Origin: an uncultured Bacteroidaceae bacterium | Lineage (GTDB): Bacteria; Bacteroidota; Bacteroidia; Bacteroidales; Bacteroidaceae | Assembly (NCBI GenBank): GCA_904502185.1 | Contig: CAJGDX010000033.1 | Span: 1 to 19,569 of the forward strand | Length of the DNA: 19,569 nucleotides | Reading direction: 5' to 3' | Translations under genes and position numbers: made by a program | Shown here: piece by piece, positions 15,416 to 19,569 of the stretch | How positions within the stretch are numbered: the first letter of the stretch is position 1 | Layout: each line of letters opens with the position of its first letter | Notes under the pieces: model-generated | Database searches by the model: none | The model's input: the letters and a program-made list of their open reading frames with translations, nothing else | Told to the model about the DNA's origin: nothing

Positions 15416-15507
15416 CTATTTTCGACGAAAAATATTATCTTCGCGTCGATATTATAGAACAACTTTATAAGTTTATTTGATTTATCACTTTCAGAACCTA
15501 TATAGAA

Positions 15508-16590
15508 ATGTCTAAAGAGAGAGTCTTGCTCGGAATGAGTGGTGGTGTTGACAGTACGGCTGCCTGCCGTATGCTTATGTCGCAGGGATACGAGGTAGTG
15601 GGGTTGACACTTTTGACCTGTGAGGCTTCTATGGCTGCCGGCAGCGAGGCAGCCGAGCTTGCAGCGCGTTTTTCCATCGAACATCATCTGGTGGATGTGC
15701 GTGAACGTTTCAGAGAGTGTGTGATTGAGCCTTTTGTGCAGTCGTATATGTCGGGGTACACTCCCAATCCTTGTATCGATTGCAATCCCACAATAAAGTT
15801 TCGTCTGTTAGAGGAGTGGGCCGATACTCTCGGCTGCAAATATATTGCTACCGGTCACTATGTGCGTACTGCTGTCGACAATGGCAAGGTATACATTTGT
15901 GCAGGAGCCGATACAAGGAAAGACCAAAGTTATTTCCTGTGGCGGCTGACTGATAGCCAGTTGCAGCGTGTGCTTTTCCCGTTGGGCGCCCTCACAAAAG
16001 AGCAGGTGCGTCAACAGTTGAAAGAGTTTGGCCTTGTCGAGAAGTCGGAGGATGGCGAAAGTATGGAAATCTGTTTCCTCACCGGCGACTACCGCGATTT
16101 TCTGCGTACCAATATCCCCGATGCCGATGCTGTGATAAAACCGGGTGCTTTTGTCGACAGCGAAGGACGCAAACTGGGTATGCACAATGGCTATCCTCTT
16201 TACACCATAGGACAGCGCAAGGGGCTTAATATTGCTCTTGGCTATCCTGCCTATGTTCTGAAGATTAATCCGCAAAAAAATACTGTGATGTTGGGTGATG
16301 CTTCAATGCTTCTCACCCGCCACATGCTGATAGATGCTCCGCGCTGGGTGGGCGATGTTCCTGTCGATGGGCTGACGGTGCGCATACGCTACCGCAGTCG
16401 CCCCGTGGCATGCACCATTCTCGGCGAACAGCCCGATGGCCATACGCTTGTGCGTTTCGCCGAACCTGTGTCGGCTGTTACCCCCGGACAATCTGCCGTC
16501 TTTTACCTTGGCGACAGAGTGGTGGGCGGTGCATACATTTCGTCGCAGCGTGGTATTAACCAATGGATAACCGAAAATGACAATGAGTAA
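15508..16590 (+). CDS. mnmA: tRNA-specific 2-thiouridylase MnmA
   Basis: A 360-residue enzyme that thiolates U34 of Lys, Glu and Gln tRNAs using ATP and a persulfide sulfur. It shows the PP-loop SGGVDST (11-17), the NPCIDCN segment whose second Cys (C92) matches the catalytic Cys of E. coli LCN, ATGHYVR (114-120), R-K-D-Q-S-Y-F-L (137-144), C189 in the EICFLTG segment, and Y-T-I-G-Q-R-K-G. The length is standard. It is the first gene of a plus-strand unit and its last 14 bases overlap the xseA start. The promoter is not clear; a TAAGTTTA near 15468 is a 7 of 8 match to the -7 consensus. Bacteroidetes often carry two mnmA copies; whether a second exists here cannot be seen. Confidence 0.96.
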   Translation: MSKERVLLGMSGGVDSTAACRMLMSQGYEVVGLTLLTCEASMAAGSEAAELAARFSIEHHLVDVRERFRECVIEPFVQSYMSGYTPNPCIDCNPTIKFRLLEEWADTLGCKYIATGHYVRTAVDNGKVYICAGADTRKDQSYFLWRLTDSQLQRVLFPLGALTKEQVRQQLKEFGLVEKSEDGESMEICFLTGDYRDFLRTNIPDADAVIKPGAFVDSEGRKLGMHNGYPLYTIGQRKGLNIALGYPAYVLKINPQKNTVMLGDASMLLTRHMLIDAPRWVGDVPVDGLTVRIRYRSRPVACTILGEQPDGHTLVRFAEPVSAVTPGQSAVFYLGDRVVGGAYISSQRGINQWITENDNE

Positions 16591-17767
16591 CGAAAATCCA
16601 CTATCACTCTCGGCACTTAACGGCCTTGTTCGTGTAGCTATCGAGGAGCAGATGCCGCTGCGCTACTGGGTGACGGGCGAACTGAGCGAAGTACGCACCA
16701 CCTCTGTCGGTCACTGTTACATCGAACTTATTGAGCGCGACGAGGCTACGGGTGAAATGCGTGCAAAGGCTCGCGGTACCATCTGGTCGCGTGTCTATTC
16801 CTTGTTGCGTCCATACTTCCTGCAACAGACAGGACGTGAATTTACTGTCGGTCTAAAAGTGCTGTTGCAGGTGACGGTCAATTTTCACGAACTTTACGGA
16901 TTTTCGCTTGATGTGTGCGACATTGAGCCGGCCTACACACTCGGAGATATGGCACGTCAGCGCATGCTCATTGTTCAGCGGCTTACCGATGAGGGCGTTA
17001 TCGACCTCAATAAAGAACTTCCCTTTCCACTGTTGCCCAAGCGTGTGGCCGTGATATCTTCGGCTACGGCTGCTGGCTATGGCGACTTTTGCGACCAGCT
17101 GAACAGCAATCTTTATGGCTTCAAATTCGATGTAGGACTTTTTGCTTCGCCCATGCAGGGCGCGAAGGTGGAGGAGGGAATAATCTCAGCTCTCAATGCA
17201 ATTGCTTCAGATGTCAATGCCTGGGATGTGGTGGTGATTATACGTGGCGGAGGTGCTACCAGCGACCTCTCATGCTTCGATACATACGACCTTGCCAACA
17301 ACTGTGCGCAGTTCCCGTTGCCAATAATCACCGGTATCGGACATCAGCGCGACGATACGTTGCTCGACATTGTGGCACATACAAGGGTGAAGACTCCTAC
17401 TGCTGCTGCCGAACTTCTGATACACGCAATGCTGCAACAGGCCGAGCAACTTGCTGCGCTCCAGCGTGCTATCCCCGAGGCAGTTACTCAACGCATTGCC
17501 AACGAGCAGCGCAGACTGGATAATATATTGCAGCGTCTGCCAATGAATGTAGCCATGCTGTTGCAGCAGCAACACCATAAAATTGATATGCTTGAACAGA
17601 AAATGCACTCTTTTTCTCCCGAACGAATATTGGCACGTGGCTACACCCTCACGCTTTGCGATGGACGCATAGTAGGTTCTGCCGCTCAGCTGAAGCCCGG
17701 CGACAGGGTGGTGACACGCTTTGCCGACGGTGAGGTTGAGAGTGAAATTGTAAAATCAGAAAATTAG
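16577..17767 (+). CDS. xseA: Exodeoxyribonuclease VII large subunit
   Basis: A 396-residue protein: N-terminal OB-fold DNA-binding region (LNGLVRVAIEEQMPLRYWVTGELSEVR), catalytic core with VAVISSATAAGYGDF, IIRGGGATSDLSCFD, ITGIGHQRDDTLLD and VKTPTAAAE (all matching the RGGG, GH-x-x-D and T-P-T-A-A-A motifs of XseA), then a coiled-coil-like helical tail and a C-terminal segment (ILARGYTLTLCDGRIV). With XseB it degrades single-stranded DNA to oligonucleotides in mismatch repair and DNA damage handling. It is somewhat shorter than the E. coli protein (about 450), with a shorter coiled coil. Two starts 6 bases apart are possible (16577 and 16583); both overlap the mnmA stop, so coupled translation is likely. 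Confidence 0.96.
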   Translation: MTMSNENPLSLSALNGLVRVAIEEQMPLRYWVTGELSEVRTTSVGHCYIELIERDEATGEMRAKARGTIWSRVYSLLRPYFLQQTGREFTVGLKVLLQVTVNFHELYGFSLDVCDIEPAYTLGDMARQRMLIVQRLTDEGVIDLNKELPFPLLPKRVAVISSATAAGYGDFCDQLNSNLYGFKFDVGLFASPMQGAKVEEGIISALNAIASDVNAWDVVVIIRGGGATSDLSCFDTYDLANNCAQFPLPIITGIGHQRDDTLLDIVAHTRVKTPTAAAELLIHAMLQQAEQLAALQRAIPEAVTQRIANEQRRLDNILQRLPMNVAMLLQQQHHKIDMLEQKMHSFSPERILARGYTLTLCDGRIVGSAAQLKPGDRVVTRFADGEVESEIVKSEN

Positions 17768-17792
17768 TTTAATCTCCTTTATAATATATATA

Positions 17793-17993
17793 ATGGAACA
17801 GGAATATACTTATGCAACCGCAGTTGCCCGCCTCGAAGAGATATTGCAGTTGGTGCAGAACGCCAACGAGGATATTGACAGACTGTACAAACTGTTGAAA
17901 GAGGCTGACGAACTTATAAAGTTCTGTCGCGCCCGTCTTTACGAAGTGGATGGGGAGGTAAAGTCTATACTCGATTCGCTTGGTGCCGAGTAG
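17793..17993 (+). CDS. xseB: Exodeoxyribonuclease VII small subunit
   Basis: A 66-residue, mostly helical protein with the XseB pattern: Y-T-Y-A-T-A-V-A-R-L-E-E-I-L near the start, then an ELIKFCRARLYEVDGEV segment. Several small subunits wrap the XseA coiled coil and are needed for activity. The start is 25 bases after xseA, in the usual large-small order. Confidence 0.94.
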   Translation: MEQEYTYATAVARLEEILQLVQNANEDIDRLYKLLKEADELIKFCRARLYEVDGEVKSILDSLGAE

Positions 17994-18150
17994 CCTGATA
18001 TTTCTTCTTGGGTATGATGCGATTCTGTTATGTGAATTATGCTTCTTCCTTTTCGGTAACAAATTCTGCCACACTGATACCATTCGTCCGTCCTACAACG
18101 TAGCGAGCCGAACTGCTTAGGGGGGCGTTGCAACGTGTGAAATTATCCAT

Positions 18151-18489
18151 GTGCAGTTCCTTTCCCTTTTGTATTTGCAAGCAGCGGAATGTGTTATTAC
18201 ATTAATTTTGTCGTTTATCCTCTTCTTTGTTGAGCATAATGCTCAGCCCCAAGTGTATGACAATGGTTGGAAATCTGTTGTGTGGGCTTTTGCGCAATAT
18301 ATTGGCGATTCGGGTGGATTTGCGAATACTCCTCCCGTTAGCTTCGTAGGACGACTTATTGCATGCGTTATAGGTGTTCTTGGTATTGCTATTTTTGCAG
18401 TGCCTGCCGGTTTGATAGGCTCGGCATTTACAGAGGTTATGGACAAGGATTCCAAAACCGAGGAACTGAAAAAAACAATTATCGTATAA
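18151..18489 (+). CDS. Ion channel pore fragment (S5-P-S6 only), probably part of a broken gene
   Basis: This frame is open from 18121 but has no ATG; GTG at 18151 is the only near start. It encodes one helix (LILSFILFFVEHNAQP, like the S5 of bacterial voltage-gated-type K+ channels), a pore region (WKSVVWAFAQYIGDSGGFAN) and a second helix (IACVIGVLGIAIFAVPAGLIGSAF) that closely fits S6. The four voltage-sensor helices expected upstream are missing: the preceding 150 bases give no such helices in any frame. The usual T-V-G-Y-G-D filter is replaced by Y-I-G-D-S-G-G. The frame stops at 18489, just after a run of seven A; in the other frame the following 311-residue domain would continue. Best read as a 5'-truncated, frameshifted channel gene, though an intact short pore subunit cannot be excluded. 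Confidence 0.65.
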   Translation: MQFLSLLYLQAAECVITLILSFILFFVEHNAQPQVYDNGWKSVVWAFAQYIGDSGGFANTPPVSFVGRLIACVIGVLGIAIFAVPAGLIGSAFTEVMDKDSKTEELKKTIIV

Positions 18490-18497
18490 ATGAGCTT

Positions 18498-19433
18498 ATG
18501 CTTGTGAAGAGCATAAAGCGAGCGGGCTTGTTTTTCCCCGCTAAATACATAAGCATTGGTGACTTACAACTCGAACTTGGATTGTCCGATGCGGAAGTGA
18601 TTAAGGCTGTCTCAAGTTCAGAGAACTTGCGTTTGAAAAACCTTGCTGCCGCTATTAGTTCGGGACCGAAGATTGATATGGTTGTGGTGAATCAGTTTCA
18701 TGTGAACACTTCGTATGGTTCTTACATAGATAGAGGCTCATCAGTTACAATTGTCAATCCTCTTGGTCGCGGTGATAATGGCTTAAGATTTTTCGATTGG
18801 CATATTGCTCAGTTGGGTGGCTTCAATTATGTTGCCAATGAACTGTTCTCGAGAACACACTCCGATACTGATTTTCGTTGTAATTTCTATATGGTGGATG
18901 AGCCTGATAACCCGTCGTTCATGGCTTTTGTTGATGATATTACTCGTGGCAAGGAGAAGAACGATTGGGTGGTTGTTATTGCCGGCGAGCAGATTGTAAA
19001 GAATTCGCCTTATGATTTTCATTTTGAATTAGGTGGTGAACGTGGCGAAACATCATTCGATTTCGATGGCTGTATTCCCTGGAACAGTGAATTGACAAAG
19101 CAATTATATGACGATTTTTCTACTACTCTTGAAGAGGCTGTTCAGTTGAAAACCGACCTCCATAATGTGCAACCTAAGGTGGGTGCCCAGAATTTGGCTC
19201 GCTATCTAAAGACGCAGACCGGGGCAAATGTATTGCTTCTGACTGTTTCGTATAATTTGATGGTATTTAATAAAAATGTTCATGAAGCAATGATTGAGGT
19301 TGCTACTGTACTCAATAGAAATTTGGAGACGAGCAAGCCTTGTGGGTTGCATACAGAGGAATATGCTGTGCGCCCCATTGACTCGGAGTACTGGAGAGGG
19401 CTGTATATGGCAAATAATAGCCTACGAACTTAG
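18498..19433 (+). CDS. Unrecognised 311-residue protein or domain, likely cytosolic part of the disrupted channel
   Basis: I do not recognise this family. The ATG at 18498 gives a 311-residue protein without signal or membrane helices. It begins with a helix-turn-helix-like segment (SIGDLQLELGLSDAEVIKAV) and continues as a mixed alpha/beta domain with motifs HVNTSYGSYIDRGSS, RGDNGLRFFDWHIAQLGGFN, DWVVVIAGEQIV, FELGGERGETSFDFDG and a Cys-His-rich end (CGLHTEEYAVRPIDSEYW). The frame is open further upstream to about 18363, but there it shadows the pore fragment. One extra base in the A7 run near 18470-18476 would fuse it to the pore in one frame, so it is probably the C-terminal domain of that channel. 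A separately started partner protein is the alternative. Its last 4 bases overlap a convergent gene. Confidence 0.7.
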   Translation: MLVKSIKRAGLFFPAKYISIGDLQLELGLSDAEVIKAVSSSENLRLKNLAAAISSGPKIDMVVVNQFHVNTSYGSYIDRGSSVTIVNPLGRGDNGLRFFDWHIAQLGGFNYVANELFSRTHSDTDFRCNFYMVDEPDNPSFMAFVDDITRGKEKNDWVVVIAGEQIVKNSPYDFHFELGGERGETSFDFDGCIPWNSELTKQLYDDFSTTLEEAVQLKTDLHNVQPKVGAQNLARYLKTQTGANVLLLTVSYNLMVFNKNVHEAMIEVATVLNRNLETSKPCGLHTEEYAVRPIDSEYWRGLYMANNSLRT

Positions 19434-19569
19434 TATCTGTCCTCAGGTATTACGGGGTCGTTTACAATATGCAGTGGTACAAACTCCAGGAAATCCAGAT
19501 GATGTTCTGTGGGATACTCGCTTATAAGGCGGAATCTTATTTTGTGATATCCGGCATCAAGATATTTTC
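19430..19569 (-). CDS. Unrecognised protein, C-terminal end only (runs off right edge)
   Basis: The minus strand is open from the right edge to a TAA at 19430-19432, giving 45 residues with protein-like composition: Y-L-D-A-G-Y-H-K-I-R-F-R-L, then EYPTEHHLDFLEFVPLHIV and the ending N-D-P-V-I-P-E-D-R-Y. The alternating polar/hydrophobic pattern suggests beta-strands, as at the end of a beta-sandwich domain of a surface or periplasmic protein. The family cannot be named from this piece. It converges with the plus-strand gene and overlaps it by 4 bases. Confidence 0.6.
   Translation of the reverse strand, partial: KYLDAGYHKIRFRLISEYPTEHHLDFLEFVPLHIVNDPVIPEDRY

Noticed and set aside
15422..15449. 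Inverted repeat TCGACG/CGTCGA upstream of mnmA as an operator
   Set aside because: Only 6 pairs with a 16-base spacer, and no promoter can be fixed around it; too weak to list.
18463..18480. Programmed -1 frameshift site of the A-AAA-AAC type
   Set aside because: That heptamer is in phase only in the downstream frame, not in the pore frame, so classic tandem slippage does not apply; plain homopolymer slippage or mutation is simpler.
1..19569. CRISPR arrays, tRNA/rRNA genes, insertion sequences, integrases, restriction systems
   Set aside because: No regularly spaced repeats, no cloverleaf or rRNA-like stretch, and no transposase, integrase or methyltransferase motifs were seen on either strand.

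Overview
The window looks like a chromosomal segment of an anaerobic Bacteroidales bacterium (Bacteroides/Prevotella/Parabacteroides-like; genus not determinable by eye). Reasons: several upstream regions carry the Bacteroidetes -7 element TAnnTTTG instead of a -35/-10 pair, start codons lack Shine-Dalgarno sequences, IspG is the long form with an inserted domain, and cytochrome c maturation is of the ResB/CcsA type. All gene names rest on recognised motifs, not on database searches.

Left third (1-7061, all minus strand): an envelope redox and Tat-export region. A candidate promoter at 7033-7061 precedes a five-gene run: a membrane tetraheme NapC/NrfH-type cytochrome c fused to a SUMF1/FGE-like domain, a Tat-type lipoprotein of the Gfo/Idh/MocA oxidoreductase family, a Tat-type TIM-barrel sugar isomerase/epimerase-like lipoprotein, ResB and CcsA. 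A second unit with its own candidate promoter holds tatA and another Tat-signal Gfo/Idh/MocA protein that runs off the left edge. Read together, this suggests sugar or polyol redox chemistry outside the cytoplasm, joined to a quinone-linked multiheme cytochrome, with its heme-attachment proteins and a Tat component encoded alongside. That link is inference. No catalytic nitrite reductase (NrfA) is present in the window, although NrfH-like proteins usually sit next to one.

Middle (7116-12676, minus strand): a housekeeping operon of nucleoside kinase (TGS/ThrRS-like N-terminus), rpoN (sigma-54), purE and ispG. It starts after a clean -7 box and ends at a 22-bp perfect hairpin.

Right-middle (12761-15415, minus strand): a MATE-family transporter, a cytidylate kinase-like protein and a YfcE-type phosphodiesterase, tightly packed. 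A 16-base near-palindrome sits on the predicted transcription start.

Right (15508-17993, plus strand): mnmA, xseA and xseB with overlapping or close spacing. After this comes a damaged-looking ion-channel locus (18121-19433): a pore-only fragment with an unusual filter region, broken by a frame change at a run of seven A from a 311-residue domain I do not recognise. It ends tail-to-tail, overlapping by 4 bases, with an unrecognised minus-strand gene that leaves the window on the right.
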